Shown: piece by piece, positions 1 through 13,037 of the stretch
Numbering within the stretch: position 1 is the first letter of the stretch
Layout of the letters: every line of letters begins with the position of its first letter
NCBI GenBank assembly: GCA_032173965.1
Contig: JAVUNC010000019.1
Location: forward strand, 15,492,234-15,556,233
Direction of reading: 5' to 3'
Origin: Sitta carolinensis
Lineage: Eukaryota; Chordata; Aves; Passeriformes; Sittidae
Length of the DNA stretch: 64,000 bases
Notes under the pieces: model-generated
Seen by the model: only the letters and a program-made list of their open reading frames with translations
Database searches by the model: none
What the model was told of the DNA's origin: nothing
Made by a program: the position numbers and the translations under genes

Positions 1-3000
1 ATAGGTTTTGCAAGTTATAATAGACTTTTTCCAGTTTAAAAAAATTATTCCTAGAAGACTTCTTCATCGATGCAGATAAATGTGAAATTGAAGTACACAA
101 GGATAACTGGAATTGCTAATTCATTTTTGATGTCCAAACACGATTTTAAGTCAAGAACAGACTGAAGTCAGACCTATTTTGAACGTGCAGATATAAGAAA
201 ATTAAACAGGTTTTGAGCAGCAAACATATTCCATTAGCTCAAAATTAGACGATGTCAATAGATACCTATTTATTTGGCACTTGTGAGGCACTTCATTTGT
301 TCCAATAGAATTTTACAGACCCAGAATTACTCCTGAGCCCTCTACGCTATCTTTCCATTACAGGGAGAAAAGGAGAGAAATTACTTAAGACCTGTGAATG
401 TCAAGATTTTTTCACTATCCACAACCACCAGATTGAACAGGTTCTCACACAACAACAGAAAGGAACTAATGAAGTCCTAAAATCACCACCAGGACCAGAG
501 GAACATGGATTTTGGGTACCACACATTTGTGGCCACTGTTGGGCATGGCAGCTTTAAATATCCCCGTTGTTCTGCACTCAGTGGTCAGCAGAGCACAGCT
601 CTGTGCTGTCCCCAGCCCTGCCCAGCCCAAAGGGACAACACACAGCAGAAGAAGAGCTCTGACTCTTGTTTTCCCTGCTTCCACCACAGAACTGGTGCTC
701 AGCATCCTCCTCCGTGGCCTAACAGTCTGTCAGCTTGACACTGATCTTCCCCACTTTTGTCTCCTAAATAAACCCAGCTGCCTTCTCAGGGATCAAGCCA
801 TAACTGTCCCTCAAACTGAGCAAAATTAGGAATACATATCAGTTCTCTGAGCATCCTTTTAAGATGCTGCATGTAATTAGATGATCTTTAATATCTTCTT
901 GCCCCCCTGGGAATAACAGCCTCAGATGGCACAAGACAGCAGTAACACAACACCCCTAGCACAGTGATTTCTGAGGCCCAAACACCCTGCATCAAGCATT
1001 TAATGAAAATGTTGGCTGTAAAATCCTAATGGCTAATGTGTCACTTCCAGATTTCATAATAAGCATTATCATTGTCTCCCAGGATCCCAACAAGCAAGGT
1101 TTGTACTGGTGTGCTTCAGCCACAAAAATCTCTATTGATATGGCTCAGGCACACTTTTTCTACCTCACCAGCCATATGTCAACTCACTGGAGACTTCCCT
1201 CCAAGTTTGAAGGGTACAGGAGAATGTTATGCACTAAAGGTAGAAAAAAAAAACACCTCTTTCATGGCTGCATTTTGGTTTTTTTAAACCAAACGTCTTT
1301 GCTGCTGAAAACTGGCAGCACTACCTAGGTGCAGAAGGTGTACAGATTTCTGCTCTGTGGGTGCAAAATATAGTTTATAGGCCAAGTAAAATCCATAGTC
1401 AGCATCCAGTGAACTGCTGGCCTTGCAAACAGCCGTACTGCAGGAAGGAAAAGTCAAGTGTGTCTCCTAAGACAGAGCCTTTGGGTGAGGCAGGTTGTGC
1501 AGATGAACAGTCTTAATTCTGGTATGCAGAGAGTTTGGGAGGACAAGAGTTTCTGAAAGAATGCCAGTAAGATGTAGAAAGCTTTTTGGCCTCCATTCTT
1601 ACCACCCTTATTCATGTTACCTTAAATTTTCCACACAAAGCCAGGCTGAAAGAGCTGTCACTCCACCCCTCATCTGAAACAATCTGGGGTTCACCTCTGA
1701 ATCTGCAGACAACAGTATCAAAGCCCAGCTACTTTTGGGGTTGCAGATAAGCAGAGCAGTACAACTGCTACACCCACTTGGAAACTCCTGTACCTAGAAG
1801 CTATTATAACAAAAACTTGAAAAAAGACAAAGTTTTTGGTGAGAGGAAATAATCAGCAATTACTCTTCGCAGGCTTTCTTAAAACCCGCTGGAACATGCA
1901 GATTTTTCCTTATCCTAATTTTCTCAATGCTATCCTCCCCTTGCTTTTCAAACCTTTGTGCAGAAGAGCAGCAAGGGCACTGCAAAAAAGGCACCAGAGA
2001 GCAAAACACCTCCCACACTAGCAGTCCCATTTTGGTCCAACACTGTAAGTGTGACATTTAGATCCAGGTCACCTCACCAACTTACCCCCCTGGCCCTGGA
2101 CTGCTCATTTTCCTCATTAGGTTGCTAGAGAAGGGGAGAAAAAAATATCTATCAAGAGGCATGAGCCACATCTCTGATCTGACCCTAAAAGCACAAGCTG
2201 AATCATCTGTAATTAATTGGCTTTTCAGTGTATTGTCCAACACAGGAACAGAAGACAACGTGCTAATTGCCAAGGTCCTTTCAACTCCGATTTGTCCAGT
2301 TCCTGTGGTTCAAAAAGATCCCTCAAGTCAGAGACATTTTTTTTTTGTCATTACAGTTAGTTCAGTTCAAATGTTGCCCCCAGAAAGCCTACAAAATAAA
2401 ATTTGATTTTATCTGCATCTGATTTTTCCTCTTCTATATAAGCTTTAATGCAGCTCATAATTAGGCACTGCTACCTAAGGGAAAATTAATGAAATAAGAA
2501 CAAGCCTCCAGATGAAGATTTTAAAGCATGTGGCAGTGACACAAAGGTTTCTTGCCATGTTAGCGTATTTAATTGAGAGAAGAGTGGCTAGAAACACAGA
2601 TGACTTATTGTTCTGTGTCAATGCACCAGTATCTTGTAATCAGGCATTGATATACTGAATATGTCACTGTGCTTTTTTCTCCCCTTGCCCAAACACAAAT
2701 CAGAGAGGAAAAATTGCCTATAGACTGGGGGTTTATTGCTGTTATTTCTTTTAAAGGAAAACAAAGATGCTACCTGTTGTCCTCTCAAAATGTACAATTT
2801 TCATCGAAAACAAACTCTTTTGTCCAGGTACACAGAAGTTTAAAAGATGCAGGTAAAGTGCCAAAGCTAATGCAACATTTCAGAATAGGAAAGGCTGCAT
2901 TTGTATTTCCAAAGAACATGATGTATTTGCCAAATAAAAAACAGAGTTATTCCCTCCAAATTTTCAAAAATTAAAGAGAAATCTAATCAAAAAAAGACAC

Positions 3001-3784
3001 TTATTTTCTCTAGCATTTTAAGATTCAAATATACACTAAAACCCTTTTGATAGAGGTTAAAATTATGCTAATTTAATGAACTCTTTAGTCAGCACTACAG
3101 TTATCCTTTGAATTCACCAATTCTATGATGAAGCACTTCTCAGACTGCTTTTGACAAAAAGACACATTACAGTATTGTTGCTCCAGTAAATGCAACAAAA
3201 TAGATTATTTTTTCTGAACACAGTCACTACTGATCTGCAATTGCAAAGCTGCCTTTAAGGCTGCCACTTCACCAAAATGAAATGGCTAAACACACAATTA
3301 TTTTAATAAGAATAAAATACTCCTATGCAAATACATACAGCAGCCTGAATTTAATAGAGAAGGGATCAAGCCTCAGACAAGTTTTGTCATTTCCTATTAG
3401 ATTTATGTCACTTTTATTGCTGCTACGACACCAGACTCCTTTTCCCATTTGGAACTATAATTAAAAGTTATTTACAAAATAATTGAAATTTCATCAATGA
3501 GTTTTCATCTTTTCTAGTGCTGTCATCCTACATTGTTTTCTCAGTTTACTACTGAAATAGAAAGCTGAGTTGAGGAACACCAGAAAGGTCCCATTCTCAT
3601 TTCTTGCTGCCTCAATATATTAACTTTTCTCGTTGTTCAGTCCTTCAACATAACTGTGTTTCTCAAACAAGTCATGTTAACTGCACACTGAAAAAAAAAA
3701 AAAAAGACCTTCAAAAGCTTAAGAGCTGAGCAAAGAAAGATTTCTCAGAACAGAATAAACCAACCCCCAAAGGAATATCTGCTC
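1..3784. other. MACROD2 intron, unremarkable
   Basis: AT-rich intronic sequence downstream of the MACROD2 exon. A 15-nt A run lies at 3691-3705. Frames of 60-105 codons look like chance. I see no exon, RNA gene or recognisable transposon. Confidence 0.7.
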
Positions 3785-4290
3785 TTTTCTCTGGATCACA
3801 AAGTGGCCAAAGGATGGGCTGGAGACTGACACAGGGAGGATGTGGCCAGCTCAAGGCCAAAGCAGCACCACTGGTGACACCCGGGTGTGAGGCCATGGTG
3901 TCCAGCACTGGGACCTGGGGAGGGAAAAGCAGGGATGTGCTGGAGTCCCTGACTGTTCCCAGTGTGAGAGCCTGAGATGAGGGATGTGGGACCCCAGGCT
4001 GCTCCTCAGCAATGTGTTCATTGCACAGAGCAGTTCCAGCAATCTTGGGTGGTGGGTGCAGAGCCACACCTGTGAGCTGCCAGCTCCAGCCTAAAGGCTG
4101 CCTGCAGCCACCTCTGTTCTGCTTACAGTGCATTGGATATTGTTCTGTGCTGAGTGTCTGAATACATAACAACCAATCAGCATCATGCACAATACCTTTA
4201 CCATTACCTATAGCCCCTCATAACTGCTAATATTGCCATATTGTGGGGGTAACTAACCAATCACAGGAGTTAGTACTTTGTATTTTAAGC
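3785..4290. other. GC-rich block with two CCAAT boxes, possible old LTR
   Basis: A GC-rich stretch (3785-4135) in AT-rich intron is followed by aaccaatcagc at about 4165 and taaccaatcac at about 4254, then an AT-rich tgtattttaag. Paired CCAAT boxes before a TATA-like element suggest an LTR U3. I found no TG...CA ends with a target duplication, so this stays tentative. A 159-codon minus-strand frame through it matches nothing I know. Confidence 0.25.
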
Positions 4291-7200
4291 TTAAAACTTT
4301 TTTTCTGCAGTGGAAAATTCTTCTTACATGGTAAAAACATGTATTCTGTTTGCTCTTAGCCATAAAATCTCTTTCCAACTCATCTCAACCTTTCTCCAGT
4401 GACCACTAGCCAGGAGTCTTTATTTTCAGACATCTGTTCTTCTATGTCAAAACTTGCTTTCATTTCTAGAGAACCTTCTGCTAAGCATTCCTATCTGTAA
4501 AACTTCCCTGTTAAACTTTGACCTTCCCCAACACCCAGCACTAGAGACCCTCCTGCTACAAAGGTCAGGGATGTGCAGCTGAGACCCTAGAGGCTGAGCC
4601 CCTGTATTCAACTAACGACAACTCTCACCTACCCATCAGAGGAGGCTAAAAGCACTCCAGGAAAATTTATTACTGCATGTTCACTGCTCAGATCCCACTG
4701 CAGCCAATCCCAGACAGGCCCAGAAAACCCTTCCCACACCCTTATTAAAAACTAGACCACTAAACAAGGTCTAAACACTGTGTCTCAAGGTAAGGACTTG
4801 CCACCAGGGTCGTGGACGATTGAAATCAAGGCTGGGAGAATGAATCCACTCACCAGGACACAACCAGCAAGGAACAGCTTCTATGTGAACCTCTTAATTT
4901 CTTTTACACCTTCCCATATCATTTGACTTCTGTCTAAACAGTCAATTACTCTACTTTATAGTATAATAAAACCACTGTTTCAAAGCCTTCTAACATTAAC
5001 TGAAGTCATTGCAGACCCACCTTTAAGCTCTGTCTGGCAGCAGGATGCTAAAATCTACATCTAAAAGCCACCATACCCACAGCTTGCTTAAAAGGCAAAA
5101 CAAAAAAGAAACAAAATCCACAAACAACAAAAATTGGACATTAATGGTAAGCTCTAGATGTATCTTAACTTCCCTTTAATAACTTTTTCAAAAAAGGTAA
5201 TGTTAATATAGTTTCTGCCTCACACAACCTCATCTGTCCCTCACGTCCCTGTCTCCAGAAACCAGTGGCTGAAGTTTCATCTTTATGATGGAACACCAAA
5301 AGGAAACTAGGAAAGTGAAAAGAAACAACTTGAAAACTTAGTCATTGACAAATACATAAAAATTATGTCTGCAATTTCTATCCTACCTTAGAACAAGTTA
5401 TTAAAAAAAAGTAGCAGGCTTTTTTCTCATGTTTTTGCTATACTTTTATGCAAATCATCTAGAGCTTATCTTCATATCCCATCATGTAAAGTCTTTGTGG
5501 AAAAGTGTATCATGTTTTTCCTGTGCCAAGTATGTTTGGAAAAAGCTTCACCTGAAGACTAAATGAGGTACCTGGCAAGATTCTGTATTTGGGGCATAAG
5601 TGACACCTAAAAAAGCCCACAGTTGCAGAGGTTCCTGGAAAGACTGGATTCAGTTTGTGCTCTTGCCCACTTTTCTTAGGAAGAAATTGGAGAAGGATTG
5701 GCTTTCTCTGTGAGCTCCTAAAGAGCTCCTGAGGAAGACTGGAGGGAAGTGGAGTGGAGCAGCAGAGAGCCAGAGCAAAACAAGAGTATTTGGAGCTAGA
5801 AAATCAAAAGGATTGTTGATATACATGAGAAGATGTAAGTGCAGCCAAGACTGGTGAACAGAGAAAGGAGCACAGGCCATGGAAAGAGGTTTAGCAAACA
5901 CAAATTCTGGGAAAGTTGCAGAATGTGAAATATAAATTGCTAGATTATAAGAAAACAGATGAAAGTTTGATTACAACAACTTGGAAGGCAGGAAAATTGA
6001 AGAAGTCACTGACTGAGAAAAAGACCATGAAGGAGAAATAAGCACACAGCAGGAGAGTGGATGTAGAGACAAATAGAAGATGGTTTAAGATAGAAAAAAA
6101 AGCACAGAAACAAGGGATGGATACAGAACTTAGAAGTACGCTTGTTAACCTGCTTAGATAAAACATTATTGTAAACAACTACAATGGTAGCTCCTAAGAC
6201 CAGAATGCAAAAACTCCTCCAAAACACTGCTAGAAGTTGAGATGTGCCTTGGGTGACACATGAGCCTTGCTCAGAGCAGCTGAAACCCATGTCCCAGTGG
6301 CCTGCAACTCTCCTCATGCTGCCTACCCAGACACAGCCATCAGCCGCCTGGGTGTTGGGATATAATGGACATAAAATTAACACCAAAGAAAGGAAAACAG
6401 GAGTCATCTTACAAGACAAGGACAAAGCCATGCAATTGTCAGAAAAGCTGAGTTGAGATGGATATAAACCTGTCCAAAAGGCAGGAATGCTTCACACCGA
6501 AACACAACTAATCACTTCAAGCCCTTCAGTTGGGCACCCGGGCTGAATCAGAGACACACGCGCACAGGCTGTCTGCCCCCAGCAAGGGTGGGAAAATGTC
6601 CATGAAAGCTTCCTAGCTGTTCCTGTGCCCAGAGTAACCCAATGCCCAATATCTGAGGGATGCAATGCTTGTGTGGCAAAGTTGGGCTGGGGAAAACAAA
6701 AGAGACGCCGGATGGTTTAACGTCAAACCCAACCAATTCCCTTAATTTTAGGGTTTGGTTTCTTATTTTTCAAGAGCTCTAGTGCCACAGAAGACTCATT
6801 TGAGAATAACTCAAGAAACAAACACAGTGGCTTAGCCTTACTCTTATATTATGTTTTCATCATATGAAATCGTTGGAGTACTTTCATTACAAGTATTTTT
6901 TAATTCTTTACGAATCCATAAAGTACAGTTCTGTGAGGACATTGATTCTCTTAGGTGAAAAGGTTTGGTCTGACTCCTGCTTTTTTTTTTCCCAGCAAAC
7001 CCTCACTGCAAATGCTGCCCAAGTACTGTACCTTACACAGCAAGCTACAATTTAAAGCCTATACAGCTGAAAACATGCATTTGTGCATTCCCATTAGCAG
7101 GAGACTGGGAAGGCTGGGACTCTCAAGACTGGAATGGGAAAGGTAAAGGTGAGCAGAAACCCAGGTTTACAAAGCAGCACTCTCTGTGGAGGGGCTGAGA

Positions 7201-9911
7201 AAAACACATGAAAAGTACTTAATAGCAGGATGAAGTCCATTTAAAACAGTCAAAATAACTTTTCACCCAGTGGGGAGAGGACCCTGCAAGCTCCCTGCCA
7301 GCAGAGCTGATTCCTGCAGCATCAGCTCAACCACATTTGATGCCATCAGCTCTCTTCACTTGCCAAAACCCAGAGCAGCTGACGAATTCAAGGTAAGAAG
7401 CCCTCCCTGGGAAGGTGCAGGCTAACACAAAGCCCTCAGAGGTGAGATTGGCATGCCACCTTGCCCATCCAGAGCTTGTCACCTCTCCCCAGCCCAGGCA
7501 CAGGGTCCTGCAGGAGCCGTATGTGCCACCATATGGCCAGAGAAGCACTGGCATGAGACACGAAGGGACTCGCCTTCATCCCTGCTGCTGCTCCCAGGCA
7601 CAGGATCAATGCTCCTGCACCGATCAATCAGCAATACCAGGATTTAGGCTCAAATTCCCTGAGCAGCAATAGAATTAGATTACTTTGATTTGATGCAGAC
7701 TTAGATCCCTCCCAGCTTTCTGGCTTGTTGCATTTGTATTTCCTAGACGTCGCCTGGTGAACAAAGAAGCCAGGTTAACAGATGGGAAGGCATAAAATTG
7801 AAGATCTTGGATCCATTTCTGCTAAATTGACAAGCACATTTCTATAAACTAGGTATTATATATATAACACAGCCAACAAATGAAGTGATTGGCTCCCTGA
7901 GATACCTAACAAAACTACCCAGAGAAATTAGACATGTCGTCTTTGAATGCCCCAGAACAGGAAATAAAGAGAGGTAAATTCATAAGCTAATTCATAACCA
8001 CCAATCTTATTCATAACCACCTATTTCACAGCATTACAGACACAAAACTTCAGATTTTTACAGTCTTAGTACTTCTCCTAGGTAATAAGTCAGCTTCAGC
8101 AGTTAGGTGAAGCAGTTAATTCATAAAGCCACAAGTTCCCCTAACACATGAACACATTGCAGCTGTTTTATATTCAGGGATTTGTGAAATGCAATCAATT
8201 CTCTTCTACTTTGTTTCTTCGCCTTGTTCCCTCAGAAGAATAAAGTAACTCTAAAGTAAAAAAGAAAGAAATCATTCCTTAACTACCTTGAGAAATATGT
8301 TGGCGTGACTGTGAAAGCCAAGCAAGACTGAACAAGACTGGGTCTTGAGATACAAAAATTGTCACAGTTGCTGAAAAAAAACAGATTTTCCTCAGAAGCA
8401 TCTGAGGAAAGAAGATTCTGTGAAATTCCATGGTATCAGAAAAAACAACCTGCTATAGTAACAGAAATTTTCCTAAATGAAAACAGAAAATGTCTGATAA
8501 AAAAATGCCAAACATGTGCAGGGAAATGAAAATTCCTATGCATGAACAAGAACGTGACCCAGGGCAGCACCCCCTAACTCCCTTAGGAATTACAGAACAT
8601 GTGAGAGAAATGAGAAATTCTGATGAATGACAAAACGTATGAATGAAAGAGCCTGGAAACCAAGAAGACAGATCATGAACTTCACAGCATTAAGACTTTT
8701 TTAAATCTCATCTTCCTGCAAAACTCACATACGCAATCAAGTAATCAGCAAGTATTTACTAATACTCATTTTATTACACATTTGCAGCCACGCTGATTTT
8801 TCTCCCAGAAATCATTTGCACAAGCAGCAGCTATGTTCTCAAATGCAGAATTAACAACTGTTAACAATAACATCATTTGCTTTTAAAAAGTACAATATGA
8901 AACCTGTACTGTTTTTGCATTTTCTAGAACTCAAGATACTGGCAGTCTTTGAACCTCATCCTCCAAGGTGAAAAAAGGAAGATATTGGCCAAGGCACCTC
9001 AGGAGACAAAGCCAGCTGGTTTTCACCATGTTCTTGACAATGGTTGTATTAAGAGATTAGCCAGGCCTAAGCAATGCCCTTTTTATTCTGCTCAGTTTGG
9101 AAGGAGATACACCTCACAAGAGCAGAAGAAATCAATACTAGTCTGAACCGCAATGAGCCTTCACATTCAGAAGTTCAGCTGCAACTGGGGTCAAAAGGAG
9201 CAGAGAAAGGGTATTTGAATAGAACAGTGATCCATGAACTCAACTGAAGGCAGTAAATAACATCTCTGCCTGAGTGAGCTATAATACTTTATAAAACAAT
9301 AATAAATGACTACACTTCTGATTGATGGAGAGTGTTATCATCAGACCACAGGCAAAATTGTTGCCAGTGTAATCTTTTTTCCTAAGGAAGGGGACTTTTG
9401 TGAGCATTCCTTCCTGCATTAACTTTCAGCTTGCTAACTTCAGAAGCAGAGATTAAAGGTATTGTATGTTTGTACTGTATTTAACTTATATGTTTGGCAG
9501 CAAATCAAGTTGGTGTGGATTACAGAGACCTGGTTAACACTCTGCCAGGCTTACAAAGCAGGAATCTGCCAGGACACAGAGATAGCTGTCCCAGCCAGCA
9601 GCCAAACAGGAAAAGAAAAAAAAAAAAACTTAAATTAAAACCACAAGCAAACAAAAAGGAGGAAACAGGTAAAGATGGCATTTGAAGACACAGAAAAATG
9701 CACTCTGACATCTGGGTATAAGAACATATTTACATCAAGACACATCTGCACGGACGCCAGAAAAAAAATAATGGACCTTTTACACCACAAAAAATAAAAA
9801 TTGTTTTCACTCGTGCAGCAATGCATGGACACGGTACTGAGTTCATACCTAAGATAAATGTTCAGTATATTACTCTTGGTCAGTGCTCATTAAAGGGATG
9901 AAAAGCAGTCA

Positions 9912-9914
<3 letters not shown>
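4291..9914. other. MACROD2 intron, unremarkable
   Basis: AT-rich DNA with a modestly GC-richer part at 7260-7640. Open frames of 60-141 codons have no recognisable domain. A pyrimidine run with cag at about 6980-6995 resembles a plus-strand acceptor, but no exon structure follows. Confidence 0.65.

Positions 9915-9970
<56 letters not shown>
9915..9970 (+). repeat. 56-nt A tract with upstream ATTAAA
   Basis: An uninterrupted run of 56 A is preceded by ATTAAA at 9889-9894, 20 nt before the tract. That is the spacing between a polyadenylation signal and a mRNA tail, so this may be the 3' end of a reverse-transcribed RNA. No parent transcript was recognised upstream and no target duplication was found, so a plain homopolymer expansion is also possible. 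Confidence 0.6.
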
Positions 9971-9975
<5 letters not shown>

Positions 9976-10430
9976 TGACCCTCTTGTGCTATATAAAGCA
10001 CAAAATACCCTCTTGTTTCCTCTTTTTCTGTGACACAATGAAACTGGGAAAAAATACTATTCTTCAAGCTTGAGGGATCTTTCCCTCAATTGAATAGCAG
10101 AACAGGTTGAAACAATTAAGCCAAGGTCATTACTAAGAGTTTTGTCATCTAATCAAGATCCAGATTTCAAAAAATTTTGACTAAGTTTTCATATAGAGTA
10201 CCATGAGAATGAATCCATATCAAGTCTGGATATCTAAAGCTCAATCCAAGCTTAGTGACTATGGAAGCAAAAGGAAAAAACCCAAATAATCCCTACAATT
10301 CCTTCTCCTTCCTTTCTCTCAGAAAATAAGCATTTTATATTAACCATTACACCTTGGTTTTGCCACTCTCTTGCACACCACAAACTCTTGACTGGCCAGC
10401 TTGAAATGTTTATTAAACACAATGACTGTG

Positions 10431-10474
<44 letters not shown>
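10431..10474. repeat. TG/TA dinucleotide microsatellite
   Basis: tgtgtatgtgtata passes into at least 17 uninterrupted TA units and ends at taagccctg. A likely length-variable marker and a locally unstable, easily melted site. Confidence 0.95.
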
Positions 10475-10476
<2 letters not shown>

Positions 10477-10492
10477 CCCTGAAACATTTGAA

Positions 10493-10516
10493 AATTAAAG
10501 CATACATGCTTTAATT
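10493..10516. repeat. Near-perfect 24-bp palindrome
   Basis: Arms AATTAAAGCAT (10493-10503) and ATGCTTTAATT (10506-10516) are exact reverse complements with a 2-nt spacer. The palindrome lies 18 bp right of the TA microsatellite. It may extrude as a cruciform; no transposon around it is evident. Confidence 0.85.
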
Positions 10517-12989
10517 CAACAAACAAAAAACAACATTCCTGACATGTTTAAGAGTCCAAAATATATCAAATGGGAATAAACTCCAGGTGTTACTATGCAG
10601 AAGGTGTAAGAGATAAAACAGTAATTCGGATAAAATTGCTGAGAAAGTTAAAGTATCACAGGTTTCTAGGGTGAGTCTCATAAAAATAATGTTTCAGCTT
10701 CTAAGATAACTGATTTGTCTTCAATTTCTGGTAGTACTAGGGTAGTATTTCCTGTGTAAAGATGCAAAAGTAGTGCAGGAGCAGCATCACATGTGACTGC
10801 TGTGCACACTTGGAAGGTAAGGAACTGACTTCAGAACACATAGTAGTTTAGGGTAGCAACAGATACCATAGTATAAATTTGACAACACTATATAAGAGTT
10901 GTCAAAATGCCTCTGGAGATTGCCAGTCCCTGCTCTCACAGGGGCAGTAACTGCTGCTGAGCCTGGCACCCTACAGACAGCACAGGCAACAGGTCTGACT
11001 GACCACTATTTACCCAGTAAAAAAACTCCAGAACAAACTCGCATTGTCACTCATGATGAAGCCAAAGAAACATTTCACATTTCTACCAGAGGAAATTCTT
11101 CTCATTTATTTTAAAAGATGTTGTCACATCTGTAAAAAATGCTGATGCACAAGTATTGTTATTGATAATTAGACATGCAACTCAAGCTACATGTGGCAGA
11201 AACAGCTACTCCTCCCCAAACGATCCAAACCCTTGTAGTAATAGTAATTAACAAGAAAGCAGCAATTACAGATTTATGTGCTACCTTAAACACGAATACT
11301 GACATCACATAAACAATTCTGTGCAAGTTGCTGTTTTAATTAGTCCTTGTGCACTTTGTGTGAAAATGAAGATTTCACTGACTTACTGTTTAAACACTAA
11401 ATTTAGAAATTTATATTGCAGAAGTGATAAAAATCAAACAATTAACTGAGACTCATACTCAGCCTGTAATTTCTGGCTATTATATCTACTGGGGTACATA
11501 TTTTTTAAATGCACACATGCATATACATGAATTAATTCTGAGATATGCATTCCATAAGCTGTCATTTGTGTCTTGCAGATTTACTTTTCCTCTAAGAGTT
11601 AGATTTTACTCATCTGTTTTACATAACTATTTCATGCAAAACTTTTAAACTATTTAAGCACTCCCACTGCAGTGTAACATCCCCCATTGCACAACGCATT
11701 TGAAATTTTTTTTCTGAATCCCTTTCTTTTAGACACCAACTTTCCCGCGTGCATTTTTCAATTCTAGCAAGGTAATAATTCCATTATTTTCCAAGTACTC
11801 ATTATTGACTGATGCTTTATGTTAGGCTGCACTTGAACAGCTGCATCATGGCTGGTTTCAGAAGAGTTACAACCTGAAACCACACGTCCTGGCTTGTTTG
11901 CTCCAGCCTTGTAATTTCTTTCCTTGTTTTGAAATCGAGTATCCTAAATTCCAATACACTTTTGAAGCAGCTTGTTGCTTTTAATGATCATAACCATTTT
12001 GAAGCCAAGCTGAATGGTGCCTTCAGGGCATCGTTATTAAGGGAGAAGAAATTCACTGATGCAGACACCAGCACACGCTGCCTCTCAGGCTCTATTTTTA
12101 TAGACCATTAGAAATCTGCCACGTTTTGTCACATTCCTGCAATGTGGCACTTCAGGACTTTGCCAGCGCCTACCCTATGTGGGATTCTTCTGTCAAATCT
12201 TATGAATACCTTGCTGAGTCTTCAGGGGTTTTGACAAAATTCAATTCCAACTGCAGTACCTTCCCCATCCACCCCCAGAAAAACACCCACTGCCTTCCAC
12301 CTTCCTTGTACCTGTCTGTAAAAACTCTGAAGGAACTTTGAGTCAAAGCAACTCGTCTCTTCACAGAGAACAGCAAGTCACAGGTATCTGGAATAAGTTT
12401 GGCATTATGCCCATAAAGCTCAAGAGTTTGGGCAAGGAAAGTCTCACCCGTTCAGAGACCAGTGCTGCTCCCACCAGTGCACAGAATGGATTCCCTCGGA
12501 GCTCCCAGCACAAGCTGAACACCATTAAGGTATTTCAGTGCATCCCATGGAAAATCTCTGCCTCAATTTTGGGGGAGTTGCCTTTCCATTTTCTTGGTAT
12601 TGTAACTTCACTGGTATGAATCACCCTTTCTCTCCCCCACTGTTTGTCTTCCATAGGATTTGCTGGAACTTCTCTTTGGCACCAAGCAGTACCAGCTGCC
12701 TTTATGCACAAACAGTGTCTACTTTTCTAGTTCCATTAATGTACAAACCAAACACTTGCATAACAAATATTAATCAGACACCAATACTTTTTCTTCACTC
12801 TCCCTTTTCTTTTTCTTTAAAGAAAAAAAAACCACTCACTAGTATTCCTTAGATGAAGTTGAAACATCAGATATCTGGGATGTTCCTCTGCTTTCCTCAA
12901 GTGAACTCTATCTGAAAAAAGCTCAGCAAAGGGAACTATTATCATGATTCCCTGGCTGGTAGCAGCACCACTGAGGGCATAAGAAGGCA

Positions 12990-13037
<48 letters not shown>

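Noticed and set aside
3711..4190. 159-codon minus-strand frame
   Set aside because: It runs through a GC-rich, possibly LTR-derived block and has no similarity I recognise.
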